A DNA stretch of 64,000 nt. It comes from Tipula vernalis. Lineage: Eukaryota > Arthropoda > Insecta > Diptera > Tipulidae. Position 1 is the first letter of the stretch. Each line of letters begins with the position of its first letter. The DNA lies in the NCBI GenBank assembly GCA_958295665.1, contig OY282560.1, positions 304,768,736-304,832,735 on the forward strand, given 5' to 3'. Both the position numbers and the translations under genes were made by a program. Shown piece by piece: positions 46,140-58,567 of this stretch. The notes beneath the pieces are model-generated. The model was not told where the DNA came from, did not search any database, and saw nothing but the letters and a program-made list of their open reading frames with translations.

Positions 46140-46930
46140 ATATTATAAGCGAAAGCAGCCAAGCGGTTAATGGGTAATTTACCACCAGCACGGGTAGTAG
46201 ATGCAAAACGCGCATTTGAAAACGTCGGTGTAGATTATACAGGGTCAACCATGTTGAGGACATCTACAATATGCAACACAAAAATACAAAAAGCTTACAT
46301 TGCTTTATTCGTCTGCATGGCAAGCAAGGCTGTGCACTTGGAGCTAGTAACCGATTTGACAACCTTTTTTTACCCGATAATTATTTACAGCGACAACGGT
46401 AGCCATTTTGTGGGTGCCGATAAAGGACTCCGATAGCTGGTCAAACAATTTAACTCGCAGGAACACAACAACAAAATAAAGAGTCATCTATCAACACATT
46501 AGACTACCTGGAAATTCATGTGCTCAACAGCCAGTCAAAGCTCATTTACGCAAATGCATCGGTCAGTCAATATTTACCTATGAACAGTATTACACACTCT
46601 TATATCAAGTAGAAGCAGTATTGAACTCAAGGCCTCTATGAAGTCAATCAGATGACATCGATGTTTTTAACTATATATCACCAGGCCATTTTTTTAATCG
46701 GGAAACCATTGCTGACCATTCAACTTAGAGCAAATCCCGACAAGCGGATTAAGTAAAAGGCAAATGTAACAGCATACAACACAGAAGTTCTGGCGAATAT
46801 TTAAACACGATTACCTTAATACACTACAACTTAATCAAGTTGTACATGTAATAATACAATTTTATTTAGAGGACGTTATGAAAATTCTCCAGAACGATTG
46901 CTATTGAATTATCACCAAAATGTTCGAGAA
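46140..46930 (+). pseudogene. BEL/Pao integrase remnant
   Basis: RLMGNLPPARVVDAKRAFEN runs into the integrase core VGVDYTGSTM (first catalytic Asp), followed by YIALFVCMASKAVHLELVTDL and IYSDNGSHFVGAD (second Asp). The segment between the two catalytic parts has a deletion. After 46436 the frame breaks repeatedly but remnants such as the SRPL-type stretch near 46620-46640 and a DUF5641-like tail can be followed to about 46900. It is not the same copy as the Pao element of region 1. Confidence 0.75.
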
Positions 46931-47049
46931 CTTGACTGAAAAATCATCTTCTTGATATGGTTTAGGAAAACTGGTAAAATTCATCCGGGCCTAATAAACT
47001 GGCCTACTAAAGTGGCCTATACAGTTGGTTTCTACTACAATTCGTACTA

Positions 47050-49420
47050 GGACGAAATATTACAATTTGAGTACAACAACCGATACAAACGGTCACAGAG
47101 TCCGATTAATTCGCTTGGAAGTGTTAGCTTGTGGTGGATACTTAGCTGTGAACGTACCTTTAACTACATATTTGGCACGACGCATTTTCAAGATTTTAGA
47201 TTCAAATTGTCGTCCATTTTCTGTAACAAAGGCTTCCGGTACTCCAAACATTAAAAATATTGTATCCTCCAAAAATCTACAAACCTCCACCGAAATCGAT
47301 TGTCGTATTGGCTGTGCCAACACAAATTTCGAAAAATGGTCGAGTGCAATAAGGACTGAGGTATGACCATTTTTGGTTCGGAGGTAAGGACCGAAAAAGT
47401 CCAAGTAAACTCTTTGCCAGGAACGATAGTTCAGCGGAAGAGAGCTGACCAGAGGACGCGACGGATAATTTACCGCCTTGTTTGGCTTACACCTCACACA
47501 GGAAGCGACAAAAGTTTTCACATCGGGAAATAAACTTGGACAGAAGTAGTAACGTCTTATAAGTTCCGCGGTTTTATTTATTCCCAAATGCGCAGCTGTG
47601 GGAGGGCAGTGAGCTGGTGTTCATATATGCGTGATTACTTGCTGTACTAACTGTATTTTGAGCGACTTTGCGATACTGAATATCAAAATCAAACTCGCTG
47701 TAAACGGCAGGCCTTCCACATAGGAGCGAAATTTGTTTATAGCGAACACAGCGGCAAGACATTCAAGCCCATCGTCATCTTTTTGGAACAGTACGACCTC
47801 GGATGGTTAAAACATGGGCATAGGTCTATGGAGCTTTTAAAGAATGGAACGACATTTGTGCTTCTGTCGACCACACGTCGTTTGTTTTTGGGTATTGGAA
47901 ACTTTGTAATGACTTCCACCTTGCCCAGGTTAGGCCGCAGTTCCCCCTCACCAAACACATAACCGAGATAGTCTATCTGTTTCAGCAAGTATTTGCTCTT
48001 TTCAACATTTATCGTTAAACAAGCTTTAGTTAGCCTTTCGGCAACATCGGCTAGCAGCGATACATATTAGTCGAAATTCGAGGTTGTAATGAGCAAATCG
48101 TCGAGATGTAGAAACAGTCGGTCATACATATGGTGAGGAATGACTTTTGCATTAACAACCCCAAAGGGCATAATCCGAAATTGATAGAGGGCCTCCCGGG
48201 AATGGTAAACTCGAAATAAACTTCGTCCTAACCGATCATTTGATTAGTAAATCCTCTGTCAATGGCAATGGATCGGCATCCTTTTTAGTGACAAAATTTA
48301 GTTTTCTCGCATCGAGGCACAAGCTGGTTTTCCCGTTCGCCTTCTTTACAATTTGCGTAATGCCGCTGCTTCACTGGGAGGGCGTCTCCTACGTAAATTG
48401 TAGGCGAGAGCAACTTTGTTTGAGCAAGACCGGGCATACTGCCAATGATTTTGTCTAATCTATGGTGGCCGTTATTAACAGACTTTCTGTTAGAAGGGGT
48501 GATGCAGTCAACTCTGAGACTAAAATGGGCTTTAAACTTAAAATCTTCCAAAAATCGTAACCCAGATACAGATTTTGGTTTAAGGTTAGGACTACAAATA
48601 GTCTGATTGAATTGGTTATATTGTTTTAAGTGAATGGATCATTCACGTAACCTGTTACTTCTTGGGTCCAAAGAGTACTTAAATTTGCCCCACTCTCCAA
48701 TAACCCAGAAATATGTGTTCCTGTGAAATTTATAAGAGCATAGGGCCTATTATCATCTTAAGTTGGGAAGAGTTAACAATTGACTTGTTAACAATGAACA
48801 TATTTTACGACGTTCATGAAAATAATTACGAGAACGGGACTTGTGTGACCGTGAACTTAAAAATATGGATGGTAATAACGAAGGCAAACCTTTAATTGAT
48901 TGGTTTATGCTGAGGTTTATGTTTTCGAAGGCGTTGTGCAACTCGTCTGGGGCCGAGCAAGGACCTGACGACAATGATGGTCACCTACAATGAGGTTTAA
49001 GTATGTCCGGTGCACCACATCCGTAACAGAAATCTCGCATTTTTAGTATATCGCACTTCATGTGAGGGTGCCCCGGATGCAACAATTAATATTGCCAATT
49101 GGTGAAGAAAGCACAAACTTTAGAACTGCCGATGACCGAATGGTCTCTATATAGAGATTTGACGCAGCTTCATGAGGCCGATATAGATCCGACGGTTTAC
49201 GAAAGCTCGAGGCTTCCGGACAATAACCGATAATGTTCCACGCATCTTCTGTATTGATGGAAGTGCTCACAAGTTCTGAAATGGTATTAATAGTTCGCCC
49301 GGCTAAGTGTGCCTGCAGACCAAACCGCATATTCTTCCTTAACATTTCGATAGTTGACTGTCCTTTATTGGTCTTTTTCTTTATTGGTAATTGTTATTCA
49401 CTGGAGCTCCATTTAATGGC
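47050..49420 (-). pseudogene. Ty3/gypsy remnant (gag, protease, RT, integrase), minus strand
   Basis: From right to left: a gag segment MLRKNMRFGLQAHLAGRT (49345-49058); a nucleocapsid motif CYGCGAPDILKPHC (about 49035-48994); a protease motif GLLESGANLSTL with Glu for the catalytic Asp (near 48690); RT pieces (48551-48000) and IDYLGYVFGEGELRPNLGK (47988-47737); then integrase (47587-47093) with VYLDFFGPYLRTKNG and FVTENGRQF, where the second core Asp has become Glu. Gag and protease resemble the Ty3 element of region 1, so this is an older relative. The catalytic RT region is badly eroded. Confidence 0.85.
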
Positions 49421-50945
49421 TATAGTAAGGTGATTTTCTTCAAATCGAATTTTCTATTAAATATATGCCATAGCAATTACAGGGCCCTAAACCTATCATT
49501 ATAAGTATCAGGAACCGCAATCGGGGCACCATTGCAGATTTTCGATTTTTACAGCTCTGAATCGGCTGAGCTTATAGTAAGGTGATTTTCTTCAAATTGA
49601 ATTTTCTGTGAGATGTATGGAATTAATCAACCAATTTAAATGGGGTTTGGCATAGCAATTACAGGTCCAGAGACCTATCATTAGAGGTATCAAAAACCGC
49701 AATCGGAGCACAATTACAGATTTTGGATTTTTAGAGCTCTGAATCGGCTGAGCTATAGTAAGGTGATTTTCTTCAAATCGAATTTTCTATTAAATGTATG
49801 CCATAGCAATAACAGGGCCCTAAACCTATCATTATGAGTATCAGGAACGGCAATCGGAGCACCATTGCAGATTTTCGATTTTTACAGCTCTGAATCGGCT
49901 GAGCTTATAGTAAGGTGATTTTCTTCAAATTGAATTTTCTGTGAAATGTATGGAAATAATCAACCAATTTAAATGGGGTTTGGCATAGCAATTACAGGTC
50001 CAAAGATCTATCATTAGAAATATCAAAAACCGCAATCGGAGCACAATTACAGATTTTGGATTTTTAGAGCTCTGAATCGGCTGAGCTATAGTAAGGTGAT
50101 TATCTTCAAATCGAATTTTCTATTAAATGTATGCCATAGCAATTACAGGGCCCTAAACCTATCATTATAAGTATCAGGAACCGCAATCGGAGCACCATTG
50201 CAGATTTTCGATTTTTACAGCTCTGAATCGGCTGAGCTATAGTAAGGTGATTTTCTTCAAATTGAATTTTCTGTGAAATGTATGGAAATAATCAACCAAT
50301 TTAAATGGGGTTTGGCATAGCAATTACAGGTCCAGAGACCTATCATTAGAGGTATCAAAAACCGCAATCGGAGCACAATTACAGATTTTGGATTTTTAGA
50401 GCTCTGAATCGGCTGAGCTATAGTAAGGTGATTTTCTTCAAATCGAATTTTCTGTGAAATGTATGGAAATAATCAACCAATTTAAATGGGGTTTGGCATA
50501 GCAATTACAGGTCCAGAGACCTATCATTAGAGGTATCAAAAACCGCAATCGGAGCACAATTACAGATTTTGGATTTTTAGAGCTCTAAATCGGCTGAGCT
50601 ATAGTAAGGTGATTTTCTTCAAATCGAATTTTCTATTAAATGTATGCCATAGCAATTACAGGGCCCTAAACCTATCATTATAAGTATCAGGAACCGCAAT
50701 CGGAGCACCATTGCAGATTTTCGATTTTTACAGCTCTGAATCGGCTGAGCTATAGTAAGGTGATTTTCTTCAAATTGAATTTTCTGTGAAATGTATGGAA
50801 ATAATCAACCAATTTAAATGGGGTTTGGCATAGCAATTACAGGTCCAGAGACCTATCATTAGAGGTATCAAAAACCGCAATCGGAGCACAATTACAAATT
50901 TTGGATTTTTAGAGCTCTGAATCGGCTGAGCTATAGTAGGTGTCT
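49421..50945. repeat. Satellite of alternating 152-bp and 181-bp units
   Basis: TATAGTAAGGTGATT starts units at 49421, 49573, 49754, 49906, 50087, 50238, 50419, 50600 and 50751; the array closes at 50932 with TATAGTAGG. Spacings are 152, 181, 152, 181, 151, 181, 181, 151 and 181. The short type (A) reads ATGCCATAGCAATTACAGGG and the long type (B) has an extra block ATAATCAACCAATTTAAATG. The order is A B A B A B B A B. Confidence 0.95.
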
Positions 50946-53900
50946 GCCTCCGTTTTAATTAAGCCAATTATAACAATTCCAAAAATGTATCTGTTAGTTT
51001 TTCTTTGTGTTCCTTTTTAAAAACAACGCTATTCGGTTGTCCCGTTATTTGATATTTTAGTTTGGCCGTTTTTGAAATTTTATATTTTAACTCACACGTT
51101 AAGTGCTGTATTTTCGGCTCTTCAATTTAGCGTAAATTTAAATTTGATATATGTAACACTATTTTTAAATTTTGCTGCTCTCTGGTGGCCAAACTGTGTA
51201 CCGGACATTTCGCGATTTGCGCTTATATATGCATTTGAATCACATTGTGTTAGCTAAATTATTAGTAAAAGTTTCTTAATTTGTGGTATATAATCATTTT
51301 TGGCAATTTTTATTATGAATAATCCATCAATTTGAGATTTTCAGCCCTTTGGTGGTCAAACTGTAGCTATTTTCAATCATTTATTATAAAAATTCGACCA
51401 TTTTTCACAACAAACAGTAATTTTTCTACACGTTTTCATATTTGAAACCCTCTAGTGGGTAGGCTAAAGCCAGCACAAACTCCGTTTTATACTTTTCTGA
51501 ATGCTGCTGTTTTACCTTACCTGCCATCTAGCGGCACAAATATAAAATGTAAAGTTTCTGACGATATTTTAGTTTCAAATAAAACAAGACTTTAGTAGTA
51601 GTTAATCCCGCCAATATGTGTGAATTACGTCAAATCACTAAAAACTTATTGAAAATACACAAATTCCTATACGAGACAAATCCAAATCAAAATTATTAGT
51701 CATTTGTATTCGTTGGATGAAAATCCTTTAAATTCTATAACCCATTTTTACTATTGTTGCTGGTGCTGCTGTATCTCGCGTCGTTTAACGATTAAGCGAT
51801 ATTTTTTATTTTTTTTTTCCTCTCCGCTGCTCTTATCAAATTCGATTATAATCATTTTTTTTCATTTTATTCCACATTGTAATTTAATCAGCTTATGCAA
51901 TTGGCTGATATCAAACTATGTATGTACTCGTTTAGTGGGAATTACACTTTAATTTAAGTACTTTAATTTTATATGTATATATAAATGGAACTAACAAAAA
52001 AAAAAAAAAAAACAATCCAGACTCTCATGTCTGGATTAAAAGACGTGTTAGGTTACAATACCTGGAAATATTATGTAAGATGCAACAACAAAAACATAAT
52101 TCCAATTTTAAATGTCGGTGTAGCGCAAACCTTCTAATGTGCGATTCAATTTTTAATGGATTAGCACAAGAAGTTTAATTCCTTGATATTTTATGATTTT
52201 GAGGCGCACGTCATTATATTATCAACCCAGCAGGAATAAACGAAGCAATACATGCATATACACGTTACATATACAGCATCAATAAAATATGAAAATTCAT
52301 ATCACGTATGTAACGTGTACATGTTTGTGTGTGGAAAATGATATAAAAAAAAGTCAATCAAATAGGAAATTTAATCAAGAAAAGCATTTTTCTTCCTTTC
52401 ATTCGTTTCGTTTCAAGGAATACTTTACGTGTACACACGGGCAAGTATATGTTTGTTTGATTGAAAGAATCAAAATTGAATTTGAGATTTTGTAGATTTT
52501 CTTCTGTATAGACATTATATAGTCTGTAGTACACATATTTAGCGTAGATATGGATAATTGGTTCATTAACTTCTTCGATGTAAACATAAATTGCTTATGG
52601 GTGATTACACAGCTGATTGTCGAATCAATATTGAGTTAAAACACAGCTGAACATGTTACATAATCATGCCCTTTAATATGAAATAAATCTTATAAGAAAA
52701 TCGTATGAGATTACGATTAGGTACGTACTGTTAAACCATTATTTTTATATTACAACAACGAAAATGTCATTTTCCAAGCACAAACTCTTTCATTGATATA
52801 TTCGAACATGTAATTTGAACATTAGTTTTCTAACAGATCCAAAAAAAAAAATTATCGAAATGAAAAGTTTTCTCAAAGTGCAAACATTTTTCTTAGCTGA
52901 GAAGAAAAATTACAAATAATAACGGATTTTATTACAGTAGTTTTTTTTTTGCAGCTACATATATCCACTGTAACTTTCGTTCTTGTTGTTTGTTTGTCTT
53001 CGAACATCAGGTCACGTCCGATTTTTGTGTTAAACATTAAATTTACTCATGTTATTTAGATGAAAATGGTTATAGATCAAAAGGTTATTATTTTGTGATT
53101 TACACTAATGTTTTGCTTTAAAGGGTGATTATTAACATGTTTAAATGCTAATATTAATATTCAAACGTCATAAATTCCTAATCGATGGGAAGCTAATAAA
53201 TGGCACCCAATTATTTCGATTCATTGGGTATTAACAATCATACGTTTGGTAGGGAAGTTCGAATCCTACAAAATACGGTAAAGAAAATACTGCTTAACAT
53301 TAAATGATTCGACATGATTTCTTAATTTAAAGCATACATTGTGTACTTGTTCTAATCAATAAATTACATTAAGAATCCATTGGATGTACGAAATAACATT
53401 ATTAATCTTTTTGCCAAAGAGTATTTACTTCTTGGGCGAAGAAATCTTGCGAATGATGTTAAGATTTTGCGCCCCTTCCTTATGTCCATTGTTGCGTAAT
53501 ATAACAAATAACCCACCAATGGCGTTTTTATGTAACAATGCGGTATCCACAAACCAGATATGACTCACAGCTCACAGATTAACCATCACGGCAAGGTATA
53601 CTTATAACGACGGTAAATAAAACTGTAACGGGTACTGTTCAGCTTATTGCATTGAGGGTATTAGTAGATTGGTTCACAAGTGACCTTAATCAAAGCGGCC
53701 AACTTGCTAATAAACATAAAAAAAAGGTTCACAACAATATTTTGGGCATATGTGGAAACAAGCAGAGCGTCTCTTGGCTAAACATGATCTGACATTGGCT
53801 CTTCAATTTGCTCGAGGTTTTTGCATGTTTGTCGAAGACTAATTGGTGTAGCGACTGGTAACAGCCAATAACCCATCACAAGCACCCGACACACAAAATA

Positions 53901-54029
53901 ACCAGTCTCTATCCGTTTGGCTTTAAGATTTTGTCGAGTATTATACATACCTCTCCATAGTAACGATAATATTATCAAGGGTGGCAGTCATCAGGAACAG
54001 GAGCCTATAAACACCATTAATTTTTTAAT
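50946..54029. other. AT-rich interval, no gene seen
   Basis: About 3 kb without a credible coding sequence. It contains the CTCF-like cluster listed separately and ordinary A/T runs. Confidence 0.6.
51174..51540. promoter_or_regulatory. Cluster of four CTCF-like motifs (candidate insulator)
   Basis: GCTGCTCTCTGGTGGCC (51174-51190), AGCCCTTTGGTGGTC (51343-51357), ACCCTCTAGTGGGT (51447-51460) and CTGCCATCTAGCGGCAC (51521-51537) are each close to the CCMYCTNGTGGC-type consensus known for CTCF. All four are in the same orientation within 367 bp. The first two share the extension CAAACTGT, so they may come from a local duplication. Confidence 0.4.
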
Positions 54030-56050
54030 TTTTAATATAATTTTAATTTTAATTTTAATTTTAATTTTAATTTTAATTTTAATTTTAATTTTAATTTTAA
54101 TTTTAATTTTAATTTTAATTTTAATTTTAATTTTAATTTTAATTTTAATTTTAATTTTAATTTTAATTTTAATTTTAATTTTAATTTTAATTTTAATTTT
54201 AATTTTAATTTTAATTTTAATTTTAATTTTAATTTTAATTTTAATTTTAATTTTAATTTTAATTTTAATTTTAATTTTAATTTTAATTTTAATTTTAATT
54301 TTAATTTTAATTTTAATTTTAATTTTAATTTTAATTTTAATTTTAATTTTAATTTTAATTTTAATTTTAATTTTAATTTTAATTTTAATTTTAATTTTAA
54401 TTTTAATTTTAATTTTAATTTTAATTTTAATTTTAATTTTAATTTTAATTTTAATTTTAATTTTAATTTTAATTTTAATTTTAATTTTAATTTTAATTTT
54501 AATTTTAATTTTAATTTTAATTTTAATTTTAATTTTAATTTTAATTTTAATTTTAATTTTAATTTTAATTTTAATTTTAATTTTAATTTTAATTTTAATT
54601 TTAATTTTAATTTTAATTTTAATTTTAATTTTAATTTTAATTTTAATTTTAATTTTAATTTTAATTTTAATTTTAATTTTAATTTTAATTTTAATTTTAA
54701 TTTTAATTTTAATTTTAATTTTAATTTTAATTTTAATTTTAATTTTAATTTTAATTTTAATTTTAATTTTAATTTTAATTTTAATTTTAATTTTAATTTT
54801 AATTTTAATTTTAATTTTAATTTTAATTTTAATTTTAATTTTAATTTTAATTTTAATTTTAATTTTAATTTTAATTTTAATTTTAATTTTAATTTTAATT
54901 TTAATTTTAATTTTAATTTTAATTTTAATTTTAATTTTAATTTTAATTTTAATTTTAATTTTAATTTTAATTTTAATTTTAATTTTAATTTTAATTTTAA
55001 TTTTAATTTTAATTTTAATTTTAATTTTAATTTTAATTTTAATTTTAATTTTAATTTTAATTTTAATTTTAATTTTAATTTTAATTTTAATTTTAATTTT
55101 AATTTTAATTTTAATTTTAATTTTAATTTTAATTTTAATTTTAATTTTAATTTTAATTTTAATTTTAATTTTAATTTTAATTTTAATTTTAATTTTAATT
55201 TTAATTTTAATTTTAATTTTAATTTTAATTTTAATTTTAATTTTAATTTTAATTTTAATTTTAATTTTAATTTTAATTTTAATTTTAATTTTAATTTTAA
55301 TTTTAATTTTAATTTTAATTTTAATTTTAATTTTAATTTTAATTTTAATTTTAATTTTAATTTTAATTTTAATTTTAATTTTAATTTTAATTTTAATTTT
55401 AATTTTAATTTTAATTTTAATTTTAATTTTAATTTTAATTTTAATTTTAATTTTAATTTTAATTTTAATTTTAATTTTAATTTTAATTTTAAATTTTAAT
55501 TTAAATTTAAATTTTAATTTTAATTTTAATTTTAATTTTAATTTTAATTTTAATTTTAATTTTAATTTTAATTTTAATTTTAATTTTAATTTTAATTTTA
55601 ATTTTAATTTTAATTTTAATTTTAATTTTAATTTTAATTTTAATTTTAATTTTAATTTTAATTTTAATTTTAATTTTAATTTTAATTTTAATTTTAATTT
55701 TAATTTTAATTTTAATTTTAATTTTAATTTTAATTTTAATTTTAATTTTAATTTTAATTTTAATTTTAATTTTAATTTTAATTTTAATTTTAATTTTAAT
55801 TTTAATTTTAATTTTAATTTTAATTTTAATTTTAATTTTAATTTGAATTTTAATATTAATTTTAATTTTAATTTTAATTTTAATTTTAATTTTAATTTTA
55901 ATTTTAATTTTAATTTTAATTTTAATTTTAATTTTAATTTTAATTTTAATTTTAATTTTAATTTTAATTTTAATTTTAATTTTAATTTTAATTTTAATTT
56001 TAATTTTAATTTTAATTTTTGTTTTTATTTTAATTTTAATTTTAATTTTT
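54030..56050. repeat. (TTTTAA)n hexanucleotide satellite, about 2 kb
   Basis: Nearly perfect TTTTAA units from about 54040. One phase disruption lies at about 55490-55510 and a few point changes after 55840 before it degrades at 56010-56095. Reading frames give Ile-Leu or Asn-Phe polymers and are not genes. Confidence 0.97.
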
Positions 56051-56097
56051 GTTTTTATTTTAGTTTTTGTTTTAATTTGTATTTGAATTTGTATTAA

Positions 56098-57850
56098 TAT
56101 TTTGATTTTGATTTTGACTTTGACTTTGACTTTGACTTTTATTTTGACTTTGACTTTGATTTAGATTTTCACTTTAACTTTGACTTTGACTTTGACTTTG
56201 ACTATGACTTTGACTTTGACTTTGACTATGACTTTGACTTTGACTTTGACTTTGACTTTGATTTTGACTTTGACTTTGACTTTGACTTTGACTTTGACTT
56301 TGACTTTGATTTTGACTTTGACTTTGACTTTGACTTTGACTTTGACTTTGACTTTGACTTTGACTTTGACTTTGACTTTGACTTTGATTTTGATTTTGAT
56401 TTTGACTTTGACTTTGACTTTTATTTTGACTTTGACTTTGATTTAGATTTTGACTTTAACTTTGACTTTGACTTTGACTTTGATTTTGACTTTGACTTTG
56501 ACTTTGACTTTGACTTTGACTTTGACTTTGACTTTGATTTTGACTTTGACTTTGACTTTGACTTTGACTTTGACTTTGATTTTGACTTTGACTTTGACTT
56601 TGACTTTGACTTTGATTTTGATTTTGACTTTGACTTTGACTTTGACTTTGACTTTGACTTTGACTTTGACTTTTATTTTGACTTTGACTTTGATTTAGAT
56701 TTTGACTTTAACTTTGACTTTGATTTTGATTTTGACTTTGACTTTGACTTTGATTTAGATTTTGACTTTAACTTTGACTTTGACTTTGACTATGACTTTG
56801 ACTTTGACTTTGACTTTGACTTTGACTTTGACTTTGACTTTGACTTTGACTTTGACTTTGACTATGACTGTGACTTTGACTTTGACTTTGACTTTGACTT
56901 TGACTTTGATTTTGACTTTGACTTTGACTTTGACTTTGACTTTGACTATGACTGTGACTTTGACTTTGACTTTGACTTTGACTTTGACTTTGACTTTGAC
57001 TTTGATTTTGACTTTGACTTTGTCTTTGACTTTGACTTTGACTTTGATTTTGACTTTGACTTTGACTTTGACTTTGATTTTGACTTTGACTTTGACTTTG
57101 ACTTTGACTTTGACTTTGATTTTGACTTTGACTTTGACTTTTATTTTGACTTTGACTTTGATTTAGATTTTGACTTTAACTTTGACTTTGACTTTGACTA
57201 TGACTTTGACTTTGACTATAACTTTGATTTTGACTTTGACTTTGACTTTGACTTTGATTTTGACTTTGACTTTGACTTTGACTTTGACTTTGACTTTGAC
57301 TTTGATTTTGACTTTGACTTTGATTTAGATTTTGACTTTGACTTTGACTTTGACTTTGACTTTGACTTTGATTTTGACTTTGACTTTGACTTTGACTTTG
57401 ACTTTGATTTTGACTTTGACTTTGATTTTGACTTTGACTTTGACTTTGACTTTGACTTTGATTTTGACTTTGACTTTGACTTTTATTTTGACTTTGACTT
57501 TGATTTAGATTTTGACTTTAACTTTGACTTTGACTTTGACTTTGACTATGACTTTGACTTTGACTATAACTTTGATTTTGACTTTGACTTTGACTTTGAC
57601 TTTTATTTTGACTTTGACTTTGATTTAGATTTTGACTTTAACTTTGACTTTGACTTTGACTTTGACTATGACTTTGACTTTGACTATAACTTTGATTTTG
57701 ACTTTGACTTTGACTTTGACTTTGATTTTGACTTTGACTTTGACTTTGACTTTGACTTTGATTTTGACTTTGACTTTGACTTTGACTTTGACTTTGACTT
57801 TGACTTTGACTTTGACTTTGACTTAGATTTTGATTTTGATTTTGATTTTA
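56098..57850. repeat. (TTTGAC)n hexanucleotide satellite, about 1.75 kb
   Basis: TTTGAC units with frequent TTTGAT variants. A longer marker, GATTTAGATTTTGACTTTAA, recurs near 56438, 56690, 56750, 57160, 57500 and 57620 (a variant near 56158), showing that blocks of hexamers were duplicated together. The array returns to TTTTAA-like units at its right end (57830-57860). Confidence 0.95.
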
Positions 57851-57860
57851 ATTTTAATTT

Positions 57861-58070
57861 GTATTGTCATATATATAATTCCGATGAATTTTATTCTGTT
57901 TTGCAATTTGTTGCTGTTCACCCGTTGGTAGCAGGTAAATAAGAGAAACATTTATTTTATTACAATGTATTTTGTTTTTGCTGCTTATTGCGACTTTACG
58001 TAAATATTCTGTCTGTATTCTGTTCTGTAAAAAATATAATCCGATCGATGTAGTCCCTACATGTCGAACA
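57861..58070. other. Short interval before the PIF/Harbinger-like element
   Basis: AT-rich; CCCTACATGT occurs at 58055 and again at the element start, a small duplication. Confidence 0.4.
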
Positions 58071-58567
58071 GCCCCTACATGTACAATATTTTTTCAAAAT
58101 ATGTTTGCAACAGAAAGTATTTAATACAAAATATAGCACTAGCCCATCCAATTTTTAATAAATTGTGTTTGAATAAGTATTGTTTGTACAAACACATCGT
58201 TACATGTGGGGATATAGTAAGAATAGGATCAACAAAACATCTTGTTTAATTCAAAACTACTAGACCCTATTTGGAATGACATGTATAAATATTCGTGTTT
58301 TGCTGATTAGTTGGTGCAAACAAGATTCACAGAATAGTTTTGTTTCATTTTTGTACACTATCCTGAAACGTGTATGGCAATTTATGAAACACTTAAAACT
58401 CAATATATAAAGGTATGTAATAATTAAATTTTATTTAAATATAAATTAAGATTACATTAACATATTAATTTCGATAATTCATTTCAAGAACGCTTTTTTC
58501 TGGTTTTCTCCACATGCAGCCCAAGTACCAATATGTTCATATTACGGCATTTTCTTCTACGTCACTA

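Noticed and set aside
45776..46162. Minus-strand frame of 128 codons next to the BEL/Pao remnant
   Set aside because: Partly repeat-derived (Thr-His run) and no recognisable motif; not enough support for a gene.
49421..50945. Regular repeats with spacers, considered as a CRISPR array
   Set aside because: The repeats are contiguous 152/181-bp satellite units, there are no unique spacers, and the genome is eukaryotic.
53250..53290. GTTCGAATCC resembling a tRNA B box
   Set aside because: No A box at the right distance, no cloverleaf and no terminator.
53917..57826. Long frames with Ile-Leu, Asn-Phe or Thr-Leu polymers
   Set aside because: Translation of 6-bp repeats, which stay open in any frame without a stop; no start context or domain.
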